Shown here piece after piece: positions 1-9,774 of a stretch of 36,108 nt of DNA (position 1 is its first letter; every line of letters begins with the position of its first letter). A program made the translations under genes and the position numbers. The stretch spans positions 1 to 36,108 of the forward strand of contig JAFGWS010000163.1 of the NCBI GenBank assembly GCA_016937035.1, written 5' to 3'. The notes below the pieces were generated by a model. It was not told where the DNA came from and did not search any database. It was given only the letters and a program-made list of their open reading frames with translations. The DNA comes from Pontiellaceae bacterium. GTDB lineage: Bacteria; Verrucomicrobiota; Kiritimatiellia; Kiritimatiellales; Pontiellaceae.

Positions 1-1317
1 ATAGATTCCGCGATAATCCGCAGAGTCCGGCCCGCCGATTTGCCCCCCGTCTTCATTGAAGAAAACCTCAACGAACTTCGTTCGCGAGGCATAATGGCCC
101 ATATCGTTGCTCCACTGATAAATCAGGACATTCCGCATAAAGCTTTTATCGGTGTAGACATTATTCAGCACCCAGTCAGAGTCGGATGGCAAATTGAATA
201 GGGAAACGTCCTGATCCTGATTTTCTTCATTCCAGATTTCCAGTTTGTAAGGCTTCTTCGGTGCATTCTGGCTGCTTTGGCCGCGTTCTCTTATTCCTAC
301 ACGACCGGAATAGTCCGGCTCATCGGTAATGGCCGCCCGCCCCGTGATCCTGTTTGTGTCAATGAAATGCGCATGGATTGCGGTCAGGTCCGGGTGAACG
401 ATCGCCTGAAGGTCTTCATCCCACCACGAGAGCGGAAGCTCCGAACCAAACGTATCAATAATAATGATCGGTAGATTGGAATCAAAATGCTGCAATTCCG
501 GGCTGACTGCGAGATAGGCCTCCGTTCGCACGGGGCCCGGTGCCAGACCGCTCTGGAACGCCCGGGCTCGGATTCGAATGGATTGCGAATTGCTGATGAA
601 AATCCCAGTTCCATCGTTGTACAGCATCGAGGAAGCTGTCGGTTCCAATCCGTCGGTGGTATAGCGGATTTGTGCGGTATCGCTCTCGGTGGACAGTTTC
701 AGGGTAAATGAGTCCGTCATAATTCCGCTCATCCGGGAGAAATAAACTTCTTCTGATTGAGCGGAACGATTGGCAGCGTTCGGCGACGGTGAATTCATAA
801 ACAACCAACTGCTTTCGCCGTTCGGGAAGCGGCCATAGGAGACATCGTCGACCTGATCATGAAAAGAAATGCTGTCCAGCAACGTCATGCCATCCACGGA
901 ATAGAGACCAATCTCCTCGCCGCCTGCGCTGAGTTTAAAATTCGCGTGCAGGCCGCTGTCAAGAACATCCTCGTCGGCCCATATCAACAGATAATTTCCC
1001 TGCTCAATGAATGTTCCCCAGGGAATCTGCCATTTTGTGGGAGTGCGCAAATCATCCGTAAGATACATACCGCTCAGATCTATTGCTCCAGGGCCGGTAT
1101 TATAGATTTCGATCCAGTCATCAAAGTCTCCCTGCGGGTCAGCCAGCGTGGCTTTGTTGCTGGCCATAAATTCATTGATCATCACTGCGGAAAAGGAGCG
1201 AGTAGACTGGAAAACGGTCAAAAAAAATAATGATCCGATAACCATCACATGTGGGAACACGTTGAGGAAATTGAGCTTGTGGAAGATATCAAACCCAGGA
1301 AGCTTGCTCTTATTCAT
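1..1317 (-). CDS. Secreted LTD/CotH-kinase family protein, 5' part (runs off the window)
   Basis: The reading frame is open from the ATG at 1317 to base 1, giving 439 residues; the 3' end lies outside the window. A basic N-region is followed by a hydrophobic stretch (residues about 24-37) and a likely cleavage site after SFSA (44), so the protein should be exported. Residues about 45-165 form a lamin-tail domain (MINEFMASN, DDWIEIYN, later SYGRFPNG). Residues about 200-265 resemble the chitobiase/HEX C-terminal fold (IRYTTDGLEPT). From about 330 the CotH pattern begins: RERGQSSQNAPKKPYKLE (343-360), then SDWVLNNVYTDKSFMRN, ending at YRGIY. CotH proteins are kinase-like folds; LTD+CotH proteins are common large secreted proteins in PVC bacteria and Bacteroidota. 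No Shine-Dalgarno sequence is visible, so an internal start (Met25) cannot be excluded. It follows the AEC gene by 45 bp on the same strand. Substrate unknown. Confidence 0.85.
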   Translation of the reverse strand, partial: MNKSKLPGFDIFHKLNFLNVFPHVMVIGSLFFLTVFQSTRSFSAVMINEFMASNKATLADPQGDFDDWIEIYNTGPGAIDLSGMYLTDDLRTPTKWQIPWGTFIEQGNYLLIWADEDVLDSGLHANFKLSAGGEEIGLYSVDGMTLLDSISFHDQVDDVSYGRFPNGESSWLFMNSPSPNAANRSAQSEEVYFSRMSGIMTDSFTLKLSTESDTAQIRYTTDGLEPTASSMLYNDGTGIFISNSQSIRIRARAFQSGLAPGPVRTEAYLAVSPELQHFDSNLPIIIIDTFGSELPLSWWDEDLQAIVHPDLTAIHAHFIDTNRITGRAAITDEPDYSGRVGIRERGQSSQNAPKKPYKLEIWNEENQDQDVSLFNLPSDSDWVLNNVYTDKSFMRNVLIYQWSNDMGHYASRTKFVEVFFNEDGGQIGGPDSADYRGIY

Positions 1318-1362
1318 ATTAATTATTTTAACAAGTATATTGTTAGTTTTTCTGGAAGAAAA

Positions 1363-2325
1363 TTATGCTGCCAAGGCCCAGGCGAGAATCAATGGAATGG
1401 TAACGATGGCGGCGAGATGGGTGATCAGCAGCGTGGTAGCGATAAAATCGGAGTCGCCGCCGAAGCGTTCGCTGAAAATGAGGCTGGCAACGGCGGCGGG
1501 CATGACCGCCACAACACAGAGGATGCCGTAGGCAGTCGGATCCATTGGAATCTGTTTGAGCAGCAGGATGAAGACAACAGGAGTCACTACCAGCCGTAAT
1601 GCCGAGACAATCCAAACATGGGGGTCAAAGGCCGCGCGCAGATTGAGTGCGGCAATTCGACTGCCCGAAACAATCATCGAAACGGCGATTGTGGCTTTGC
1701 CGATGGTTTCGGTGCCGAAATAAAAGAGTTCCAGAATGCGCTGTGCAATGCGGGCCGGGAGCCCGGCTTCCGGCAGATCCAGCGGAACGAGATCGCGTAC
1801 GCAGACCCAGCCCATTGAAAAAATGAGCGCCAGCAGCGGCGGTCCAAACATCATGCGGAGGCCTTCGGAAAGTTTGCTGGAGCGGTTGAAGAGGAATACG
1901 CCGACGGTCCAGATGGTCAGCTCAAAGCCCATCGAGGCAAAAACGAGCAGCGCCACGCCCTTTTCCTGCCAGAGGAGCATCACCAGCGCGAGCGGAAGAA
2001 AGAGATAGTTGTTGATGGTGTTCTGGAAGAGAAAGGCGCTCGCGCGCTGTTGGTCCACATTTTTCATCAAGCGCAGCGAAATCAGGCCGAGAACCAGTCC
2101 GGTTCCGGCAATGGCCATCGCCATCAGGGGCATAATCCAGTTTTCAGCCAGCTTCTGAACATTCAGGCTGGTGACCGACGAAAAGATAAGGCAGGGATAA
2201 ATAATTGAAATCAGCACGCGCACCATTTCGCTGGTGCCTGTTTCGCTCACGATCCCGCGTTTGCGGGCGGCAAAGCCGATGCCCATCAGCACTAAAACAA
2301 AAAAAACCTGCAATGCATAATTCAT
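1363..2325 (-). CDS. AEC-family (auxin efflux carrier-like) transporter
   Basis: This 320-residue, highly hydrophobic protein has about ten transmembrane segments spread over its whole length, in two halves, as expected for the AEC/bile-acid fold. The N-terminus (ALQVFFVLVLMGIGFAARKR) and the conserved first-half pattern with QNTINNYLFLPLAL match bacterial members of TC 2.A.69. These are inner-membrane carriers; characterised bacterial relatives move malate, malonate or other organic anions, but the substrate cannot be read here. The length is typical. The start is supported by GGAGG about 9 bases before the ATG. It lies between a Nudix gene (74 bp upstream) and the LTD/CotH gene (45 bp downstream), all on the minus strand. 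Neither gap contains a clear terminator, so co-transcription is possible. Confidence 0.9.
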   Translation of the reverse strand: MNYALQVFFVLVLMGIGFAARKRGIVSETGTSEMVRVLISIIYPCLIFSSVTSLNVQKLAENWIMPLMAMAIAGTGLVLGLISLRLMKNVDQQRASAFLFQNTINNYLFLPLALVMLLWQEKGVALLVFASMGFELTIWTVGVFLFNRSSKLSEGLRMMFGPPLLALIFSMGWVCVRDLVPLDLPEAGLPARIAQRILELFYFGTETIGKATIAVSMIVSGSRIAALNLRAAFDPHVWIVSALRLVVTPVVFILLLKQIPMDPTAYGILCVVAVMPAAVASLIFSERFGGDSDFIATTLLITHLAAIVTIPLILAWALAA

Positions 2326-2399
2326 CTACCCGCCTCCAAGCTCGCGGTCATGGAACACTGAATACCGCCCGGAAGGGAAGAAACAACTTCAATTTTTAA

Positions 2400-3020
2400 T
2401 CAATCAAACTGTGTGGGGAGTGATGGATCCAGCAGGTGGCGCTCCATCAGTTCGATGTGCATCGGGAGAGTGCGATGCTCTGAGAGCGGGGGCAGCTCGT
2501 CCGGGGAGAAAAAGCGGGCTTCGAGAATGTCGTGGCAAAGGGCGTCGGCCTCGTCGATGATTTCGCAGAGGAACATGAGCTTGTAGATATGGAAAGGGCT
2601 GGCTTCGCCTTGATAATGCCGATCGCGATCGAGTACGGCGGCAAGTTTGGTGCAGCGGACGGTATAACCGGTTTCTTCTTTGACTTCTCGGATCACGGCT
2701 TCGGACGGGCGGTCGTTCACGTCGGCCCAGCCTCCCGGCAGGCTCCAGAGGCCGTCGCTCGCTTCGCGTGACAACAGAACTTTTCCGTCGAGGAAGGCGG
2801 CACCGCGCACATCGACTTTGGGCGTGGCGTAGCCGGATTCTTTCGCAAAGATGCGAAGCCATTTTTCGGGGGGAAAGGGTGAGGCTTCGGCCATCATTTC
2901 AGCGGCCAGTTCATTCAGCTCGGCGTAGCGTTCGCGGTCATATTCATTCTCCGCATATTCCAGCCCGATCTGCGCAATTGATTTTACCTTGCGCGCCCAC
3001 TTAGCATAGTTCTGCTCCAT
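2400..3020 (-). CDS. Nudix hydrolase with N-terminal Nudix_hydro_N domain (YjhB-like)
   Basis: The 206-residue protein has an N-terminal helical region (QNYAKWARKVKSIAQIGLEY, ERYAELNELAAEMM) of the kind called Nudix_hydro_N, then a Nudix fold. The Nudix box is GWADVN-D-RPSEAVI-REVKEETGY. The first conserved Glu of the box is Asp, while the catalytic REVKEETG core is intact. Family members hydrolyse X-linked nucleoside diphosphates, often ADP-ribose or related compounds. The start at 3020 is chosen because GGAGAAG lies 6 bases upstream and MEQNYAKWARKV aligns with the usual family start. A TTG at 3083 would add 21 residues with no support. The Rho-independent terminator at 3093-3120 separates it from the porin upstream, so it probably has its own promoter in the 72 bases between. 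Confidence 0.9.
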   Translation of the reverse strand: MEQNYAKWARKVKSIAQIGLEYAENEYDRERYAELNELAAEMMAEASPFPPEKWLRIFAKESGYATPKVDVRGAAFLDGKVLLSREASDGLWSLPGGWADVNDRPSEAVIREVKEETGYTVRCTKLAAVLDRDRHYQGEASPFHIYKLMFLCEIIDEADALCHDILEARFFSPDELPPLSEHRTLPMHIELMERHLLDPSLPTQFD

Positions 3021-3092
3021 ATCCGTCTTCTCCGGTTGTGTCTGCATCAGATCAGCAATGACACGAAGCCGGAGCGCTGTCAACGATTACAG

Positions 3093-3120
3093 AAAAACGG
3101 GGGCATAAAACATGCCCCCG
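3093..3120 (-). terminator. Rho-independent terminator of the chemoreceptor-porin unit
   Basis: A perfect 9-bp stem CGGGGGCAT/ATGCCCCCG (3098-3106 and 3112-3120) with a 5-base loop is followed on the minus strand by five T residues (3097-3093). It lies 140 bases after the porin stop codon and upstream of the Nudix start. The 140-base 3' untranslated region also holds a second perfect hairpin, ATTTCCC-TGC-GGGAAAT (3161-3177), without a T-tract. Confidence 0.85.
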
Positions 3121-3260
3121 AACCATTTTGCGATTGCCGATGAACGGCTCCTTCGTCGCTATTTCCCTGCGGGAAATGATCTGCGCTGCGCTTTGGGCCG
3201 ATTGAGTCGCGAAAGTTTCTCCGGCGTTGAATCGACCATCACCGATCGTAAGTCGGCACT

Positions 3261-4451
3261 CTAAAAGCTGTACTTCGCTACGAGTTCAACCTTCTGGTAA
3301 TCGACCGCGCTGCCGCCGGTCCCTTCAAATTCGCAGTCGAAGAGACGGAGGTTCACGTCCATGCCGTTCCCGAGGTTGTAGCCGAACTGGAGTTCGAGTT
3401 CGGTACTGCCGGTTCCAATGCTGCTGTTTTCGTAATTGTGAGATGCGGCAAGGAAATGGGTCCAGAAGGCGCCCTGTGTGTATTTAATTTTTCCATAGAC
3501 CGAGTCGATGCCCTGCATCGCTCCGGTGTTATTAAAGGGAACCACTTGATCGTTTATCGGCAGGTAGTCTCTAAACCACGCAGGTTTCGTCATATCGTTT
3601 GCACCTTGTGCATCGCCGCTCATGGCGATGTAACCGACGGTAAATTCCATGGGACCGGCGGTGTAGTAAGGCGCAAGGGTCATAGCCCACGCATCGTTCA
3701 TGCCCGTTTCGTTGTCGGCAAAAACCTGATAGCCGTCGAGACGAATGCCGGCAGCGGATTCATCGCCGGTTTCCCATTCGGTTTTCGTGTCGAGGCCGTA
3801 GACCTGTGCATAGCCGGGATGGACATACAGATAGGGGTTCAGCTTGCTGTTCTGCAGTTTCGTTCCAAATTCTGCAAAGAACGCCCAGTCTCCGGCATCT
3901 GAGCTGAGGTTACTCAGCTTTTGTGCGCCGTTTACCCGCCCGAAATCTTCACCGTCGTCATAGTCGAGTTCGGCAAAGCGGCGGAAGGCTCCGGCTTTCA
4001 CAGAGAGGTTTTTCCACTCTTTGCTTTCCACATAGAGACCTTCGGAATGGGAGTCGTCAATATGCGTTCCGGAGTTGGCCCAGCGGCCGACGCGCAGGGC
4101 GGTTTTGTCGGTCAGCAGCACATCGGTATAGAGTTCGGAAACGCCGAAACGCTTTTCGATGTCCACTTTGTAGTAGTTTTTTCCATTCGAAGATTCTTCC
4201 CATAGCGGTGTGTGGCCGACCACGGAGATCCCGAATTTGGTCCGCAGGTAGCGACCGGATTCAGCTTTCAGGTCAATATAGCCGGTGCCCCAGCTGAAAT
4301 CGCGTCCGTTGGCAAAGTCGTTGGCTTCAATATAGGTTCCGATGGTGCCCTTAAATGTTCCGTTGGTCACCATTCCTGCCAGATCCTGAGCATGAGCTGC
4401 TCCCGCGCATCCAGCGGTCAGCGCTGCAGCAAGTATAATTCGTCGATTCAT
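3261..4451 (-). CDS. Outer-membrane porin, Opr family-like
   Basis: The 396-residue protein begins with a clear signal peptide (MNRRIILAAALTAGCAGAAHAQ, cleavage after AHA, about residue 21). The rest is a series of alternating aromatic/polar beta strands ending in the terminal phenylalanine (VELVAKYSF) that outer-membrane insertion needs. Features such as TDVLLTDKTALRVGRWA and the YGKIKYTQGAFWTHFLAASH strand region resemble the Opr/OprD-like porins common in Campylobacterota and some PVC bacteria. The channel's solute is unknown. The ribosome-binding site AAAGGAGG lies within the last codons of the upstream chemoreceptor gene, and only one base separates that stop from this ATG, so translation is probably coupled. 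The gene itself is intact. It is followed by a strong terminator at 3093-3120. Confidence 0.85.
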   Translation of the reverse strand: MNRRIILAAALTAGCAGAAHAQDLAGMVTNGTFKGTIGTYIEANDFANGRDFSWGTGYIDLKAESGRYLRTKFGISVVGHTPLWEESSNGKNYYKVDIEKRFGVSELYTDVLLTDKTALRVGRWANSGTHIDDSHSEGLYVESKEWKNLSVKAGAFRRFAELDYDDGEDFGRVNGAQKLSNLSSDAGDWAFFAEFGTKLQNSKLNPYLYVHPGYAQVYGLDTKTEWETGDESAAGIRLDGYQVFADNETGMNDAWAMTLAPYYTAGPMEFTVGYIAMSGDAQGANDMTKPAWFRDYLPINDQVVPFNNTGAMQGIDSVYGKIKYTQGAFWTHFLAASHNYENSSIGTGSTELELQFGYNLGNGMDVNLRLFDCEFEGTGGSAVDYQKVELVAKYSF

Positions 4452-4452
4452 C

Positions 4453-5959
4453 TTACTTTTCCTCCTTTGATTTAATACGACCCCTGACGACTTTCAGCAA
4501 ATCGGTTACGGCACGGGCCATTTCTTCCGCCTGAGCCGACAACTCTTCCGCCGCGCTGGCGGCTTCTTCAGCCCCAGCGGCGTTGCGGTTGACCACCGTG
4601 TTCATTTGATCGACAGCGGCTTCAATCTGAACAACGCCCTCCATCTGTTCGTTGATCGATTCAAAAACCTCAGTGAGCAGGCTGACGGCCTCTCCAGAAA
4701 CGGATTTAACCTGCTCAAAACTTTCATGCAACTGGCCGATCACGCCCACGCGTATCGGCGGAATTCTGCGCTCGTTGAATCAGTTGTGCAGTATCGCGCG
4801 AAGAATCGCTGCTGCGTCCGGCCAGATTTCGGACTTCTTCGGCCACAACGGCAAATCCTTTACCCGCTTCGCCGGCTCGGGCGGCCTCGACGGACGCATT
4901 CAGGGCCAGCAGGTTGGTCTGGAAGGCCACTTCATCGATGGTCTTGATGATTTTGGCGGTTTCGTCCGATGCTTTTTTAATCATGTCCATCGTCTGTTGG
5001 GCTTCGACCGAAGTGGTTTCGCCGTTCTGAACAGAATCCAGAACCTGCTTCATGAAGCCGTCTACCTGCTGCATTCCACCGGTGATCGATCGGATACGGG
5101 ATGAAATTTCCTGCAGAGAGGAGGCGGTTTGCTGAATGCCGGCCGCCTGCTCGGTCGCCCCTTCTGCCAAGCCTTGACTGATGGTGGCGATCTGACTGGA
5201 AGCCCCATTCACTTCCGAGGCCCCATCGCCCAGTCGTTCAATAATTTTAAACAGAGGTCGGACAGAGAGGTGGATCAGCCAGGCCAGCAGAAAAAGAGAA
5301 GCGGTTAGAATCAGAGCAAGAATTCCGCCCAGTTCAAAGAGCATACTGCTCGTGTTCTCTGAAATACGGCCCGAAAGTTCTTTGACGCTTTTTTTCACGT
5401 CATCAATATAAATTCCGGTAACGATCACCCAGTCCCATTGTTCGTACTGTTGCGCATAGGACATCTTGCGCATCAGGTCGCCGGTTTTTGGGTTTTCATA
5501 GTAATATTCCACAACACCGCCGCCGTTTTGGGCTTTCTCGATCAAGGCTTTACGGAAGGCGAAACCTTTGGGATCGGTTCCGTCCAAGTTGGCAACCGTG
5601 CCGTTGAGTTCCGGTTTGGTGGCATGAAACCCAAACAGATAAGAGTCGTCCGCTTTTTTTTCATAGGCGAAGAAATAGCCGGCCCCATCGGCATATCGCA
5701 GGCTGGACAGGGCGTCGATCACGAGTTCCTTTCGAGTATCCTCATCAGCACCTTCACCACACGTTTCCGCCAGAGCAACCGCCGAATCGGTTAATGCTTT
5801 AAGGCTGAGTTCCTTCTCTTTCAGCAGCGCACGTTCCGAATCGGCCACCTCAACTTCGGTCTGCTTCTGGATGGAAATATAAAGAACGGTTCCCGCAATG
5901 ACGCTGATCACCAAGACACAACCGATAACTCCACCCAATATTTTACCCTTAAGTCCCAT
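4453..5959 (-). pseudogene. Methyl-accepting chemotaxis protein with Cache sensor, split by a +1 frameshift near 4741-4756
   Basis: Two overlapping reading frames make up one chemoreceptor. The first (from the ATG at 5959, SD AAAGGAA) encodes a transmembrane helix (residues about 9-31), a periplasmic sCache_2-like sensor ([24 protein letters not shown]), a second transmembrane helix (about 210-235), a HAMP-like linker and the signalling hairpin tip ([20 protein letters not shown]). It then leaves frame after [16 protein letters not shown] and stops. The second frame resumes with [15 protein letters not shown] and carries the rest of the coiled coil and the methylation helix to the stop at 4453. 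The total length is 1507 bases, one more than a multiple of three. Removing one base restores about 501 residues with normal spacing from the tip to the C-terminal helix. No CheR pentapeptide is present. A sequencing error, a real mutation and phase variation cannot be told apart here. Confidence 0.85.
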
Positions 5960-5998
5960 GCGTTCCTTTCTTTCGCTAAAAATATGTGGGGGTTTACC

Positions 5999-6013
5999 GC
6001 ATAATTTATGCCA
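5999..6013 (-). promoter_or_regulatory. Sigma-54-like -24/-12 element upstream of the chemoreceptor gene
   Basis: On the minus strand, TGGCATA-AATT-ATGC matches the -24/-12 pattern TGGCAYR-N4-TTGC with one change (ATGC for TTGC) and exact GG-GC spacing. Transcription would start near 5987, leaving a leader of about 28 bases before the ATG at 5959. The same bases form a near-perfect palindrome (GCATAA-T-TTATGC), so an operator is an equal possibility. Confidence 0.4.
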
Positions 6014-6108
6014 TGATTTTCAGAGAGTCTATTTCCCTCTGGGTCTCATCATGGAAGTGTGGTTCGCGCGGCTTGTATAGTCGCAGATGAATGATCCTGG
6101 CGGCACGC

Positions 6109-6134
6109 AAAACCCGGCCTTGGTGCCGGGTTTT

Positions 6135-6135
<1 letters not shown>
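6109..6135 (-). terminator. Rho-independent terminator just after the GNAT-HDAC gene
   Basis: The stem AAAACCCGGC/GCCGGGTTTT (6109-6118 and 6125-6134) has a 6-base loop and touches the stop codon of the GNAT-HDAC gene (6135-6137). Runs of A on one side and T on the other could make it work in both directions. Its position fits termination of the minus-strand gene and insulation of the chemoreceptor unit downstream. Confidence 0.8.
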
Positions 6136-7892
<1,757 letters not shown>

Positions 7893-8067
7893 AATACCTC
7901 AAATTTCGCAGTTTATAAAACACCCTTTCCCTGAGAGAATCGACATCACGAAAGGAATATGACAAATCGGCGGTCGCCCCTTCAAACTCGATTTCAGGGT
8001 TTCTTTCCATGTAGAATATTCATCTAACGCTAATAAAAGCCTAACCGGAGACGGGGCTATTAAAGGC

Positions 8068-8325
8068 ATGAAAAAGAACATTGGATGCATATTCGTTGAT
8101 GACGGCTATCCCGAGGCCGAAGAGTACGAAACAAACTATGTCGCTTTCGAAATGCAGGAGGCGGAGAGCTACAGGCGTGCCGAGGAAACGGCCAACAGCA
8201 TGCTCGCAGCTTCGCGTAATCGGAATAAGATCGGTTTCAGAGGGACCTTGGTCGCTAACAAAAAGGGTAGGTTGGAGGTGAAAAGAAATCCTGGAATTCA
8301 ATTTGAAGGTCCCTTTGTCATGTGA
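8068..8325 (+). CDS. Small hydrophilic hypothetical protein
   Basis: The 85-residue product (starting MKKNIGCIFVDDGY) is charged and soluble, with a central helix rich in Glu, Ala and Arg (about 28-50). It has no signal peptide or membrane segment. I do not recognise a family. The ribosome-binding site is poor: GGAG lies about 17 bases upstream and AAAGG is too close. A minus-strand frame overlaps it, but the plus frame has more natural composition and lies directly before another plus-strand small gene (51 bp gap). The coding status is therefore only moderately likely. Confidence 0.5.
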   Translation: MKKNIGCIFVDDGYPEAEEYETNYVAFEMQEAESYRRAEETANSMLAASRNRNKIGFRGTLVANKKGRLEVKRNPGIQFEGPFVM

Positions 8326-8376
8326 TCTACTCATGAAAACGGATGAGGATCGAAAGGCATTGTAAGGAGAAACAAC

Positions 8377-8592
8377 ATGTACGAAAACTATGAGCGCAAC
8401 GGCAAGAAGGCCTGGGTACGCTCCGACATCAAAGGCCGGCAGAAGGAATTCTGCATGTGCTGGGACTGCAAGAGATTCAAGCCGGAAACGGAAAGCAAAG
8501 GGTGCCCGATCATCAAGACCGTCCTAGGCCTCGCCGCGGAAAAGAACATTGTCCTGCCCGTCTGGGAATGCGGGGATTTCGACGGCCGGTAA
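8377..8592 (+). CDS. Small conserved cysteine-rich protein, possible metal binder
   Basis: The 71-residue protein has the cysteine pattern CMCWDCKRF (C26, C28, C31 region), then GCPI and ECGDF near the C-terminus, five cysteines in all. It resembles small uncharacterised proteins seen in anaerobic bacteria that begin MYENYERxGKKAWVRSD and keep the same cysteine spacing. That is recognition from memory and I could not search. The cysteines suggest zinc or Fe-S binding, but no function is established. AAGGAG lies 8 bases before the ATG, an excellent ribosome-binding site. It is the second of two plus-strand small genes between the GNAT-HDAC gene and arsRC. Confidence 0.8.
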   Translation: MYENYERNGKKAWVRSDIKGRQKEFCMCWDCKRFKPETESKGCPIIKTVLGLAAEKNIVLPVWECGDFDGR

Positions 8593-8695
8593 AACAGCCA
8601 CCTTCATCATCATGGCCCTCGAACCGGCTTTGTCGCAGCAATGCAACCTGCTCTTCGAAAACCAATGTTCCCTCATTCGTGGTAATACGATCGAT

Positions 8696-9166
8696 TCATT
8701 GTCTGCTTAATGACGCGTTTTTATCCAGATTGCCGGGAAGCTGATCCACAAACGCCTTGATTTCGTCCCGCACGCGGCGGTAGCAGTCGAGCTGCGCCTC
8801 TTCATTCGCTCCTCGTGCCGCCAGTTCGCGAGCAAGCTTCGGCGGATCGGCGAAACCGGCATGAACGATTCGGGGCGCCTTGCCGGGGAAGAGTGGGCAA
8901 TGCTCGTTGGCGTGGCCGCAAACGGTGACGACGACATCGAACGGGATGTGGAGCAGGTCGCGGATATGGGTCGACGCGTGTCCGGATATGTCCACGCCCG
9001 CCTCGGCCATGACCTTAACCGCGTTGGGATTGAGGCCGTGGGTTTCGATGCCTGCGGAATAGGCCTCGATCATGTCGCCCTTGAGTGCACGCGCCCAGCC
9101 CTCGGCCATTTGGCTGCGGCAGGAGTTTCCCGTACAGAGGAAGAGAATTTTCATTTTTCCATTCAT
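8696..9166 (-). CDS. arsC: Arsenate reductase, thioredoxin-coupled (LMW phosphatase fold)
   Basis: The 156-residue protein has the low-molecular-weight phosphatase loop CTGNSCRS (C11 to R17, CX5R) directly after the first beta strand. The pair C83 and C90 ([15 protein letters not shown]) matches the Cys82/Cys89 redox relay of Staphylococcus pI258 ArsC. The enzyme reduces cytoplasmic arsenate to arsenite, with electrons from thioredoxin. The start at 9166 is chosen because ATGA overlaps the arsR stop by four bases, giving translational coupling. A start at 9154 (MKILFLC), preceded by GGAAAA, is equally plausible and would remove four residues. The longer upstream frame overlaps arsR and is not used. 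No arsenite efflux pump or arsM lies in the window. Confidence 0.93.
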   Translation of the reverse strand: MNGKMKILFLCTGNSCRSQMAEGWARALKGDMIEAYSAGIETHGLNPNAVKVMAEAGVDISGHASTHIRDLLHIPFDVVVTVCGHANEHCPLFPGKAPRIVHAGFADPPKLARELAARGANEEAQLDCYRRVRDEIKAFVDQLPGNLDKNASLSRQ

Positions 9167-9489
9167 GGTTTGCATCCGGTTATTTTGATCAGGGTTTTCC
9201 GATCCGTCTGGATGTCCGGATCGTTTCGGAGCAGATCTTCCAGCCACTGGAAAAGCGGAGGGGGAAACCCGTTTCCCAGTCTGTAGTAGACCCAGCGACC
9301 GTCCTTGCGGCTTTCGACCAAGCCGGCGCGGATCAGCAAATCCATGTGCCGCGAAGCCGTCGCACCGGCCACTTGGAGCAGTTCGACAATCTGGCAGGCG
9401 CACAGCTCTTTCTGTTCCATCAGGGCTGCCGCGACCCGCAGGCGGTTGCGGTCGGAGAGAGCTTTCATGATTTCAAGAGTCGTTTTCAT
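9163..9489 (-). CDS. arsR: ArsR-family arsenic-responsive repressor
   Basis: This 108-residue winged-helix protein carries the [11 protein letters not shown] motif (C30, C32) on its DNA-binding core, the As(III) site of classical ArsR repressors (compare ELCVCDL in E. coli). The recognition helix is [16 protein letters not shown] and the wing is [11 protein letters not shown]. It should bind as a dimer to its own promoter and release DNA when arsenite binds. It is the first gene of a two-gene operon and overlaps arsC by four bases. The predicted -10 and -35 elements surround an imperfect palindrome directly upstream. The start codon sits where transcription would begin, so the message may be leaderless. 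Confidence 0.93.
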   Translation of the reverse strand: MKTTLEIMKALSDRNRLRVAAALMEQKELCACQIVELLQVAGATASRHMDLLIRAGLVESRKDGRWVYYRLGNGFPPPLFQWLEDLLRNDPDIQTDRKTLIKITGCKP

Positions 9490-9494
9490 GACCC

Positions 9495-9524
9495 CTTATA
9501 GTTAGTCTATTAGCCAACTGTAAA
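9495..9524 (-). promoter_or_regulatory. arsR promoter with operator-like dyad in the spacer
   Basis: On the minus strand, TTTACA (9524-9519) and TATAAG (9500-9495) are separated by 18 bases. The spacer is filled by the imperfect dyad AGTTGGCTAATAGACTAACT (9519-9500), a natural site for ArsR repression. Transcription should begin within a base or two of the arsR ATG at 9489. Confidence 0.6.
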
Positions 9525-9774
9525 ACAAAAAAAGTATCGATTCGCGGGAAAACGATTTTTTCAGTAGCTTTGTTGAGTCTCATCAGGTAAACTTTGCTGC
9601 CAAAGCCAAGGGGAATAACATCCTTTTTTTCTGAGGTTCCTGGGTAGGTGACCCATAGCGGGGAATGTCGGCGAGGATTGTGTGCGGTGATTTTCGCAGG
9701 GCGCAGAGAAGAACTGCGGTGAGCGCGGGATCGGATCGGAAAGAGGCGAAGGCGAGCCCCGTTGACTTCAAAAA

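Noticed and set aside
8041..8334. A 97-codon minus-strand frame opposite the 85-residue hypothetical
   Set aside because: No ribosome-binding site, and its composition is less natural than the plus-strand frame, although neither is certain.
9167..9403. N-terminal extension of ArsC by 79 residues
   Set aside because: It overlaps arsR completely; the family starts at [10 protein letters not shown], and the ATGA overlap gives the natural start.
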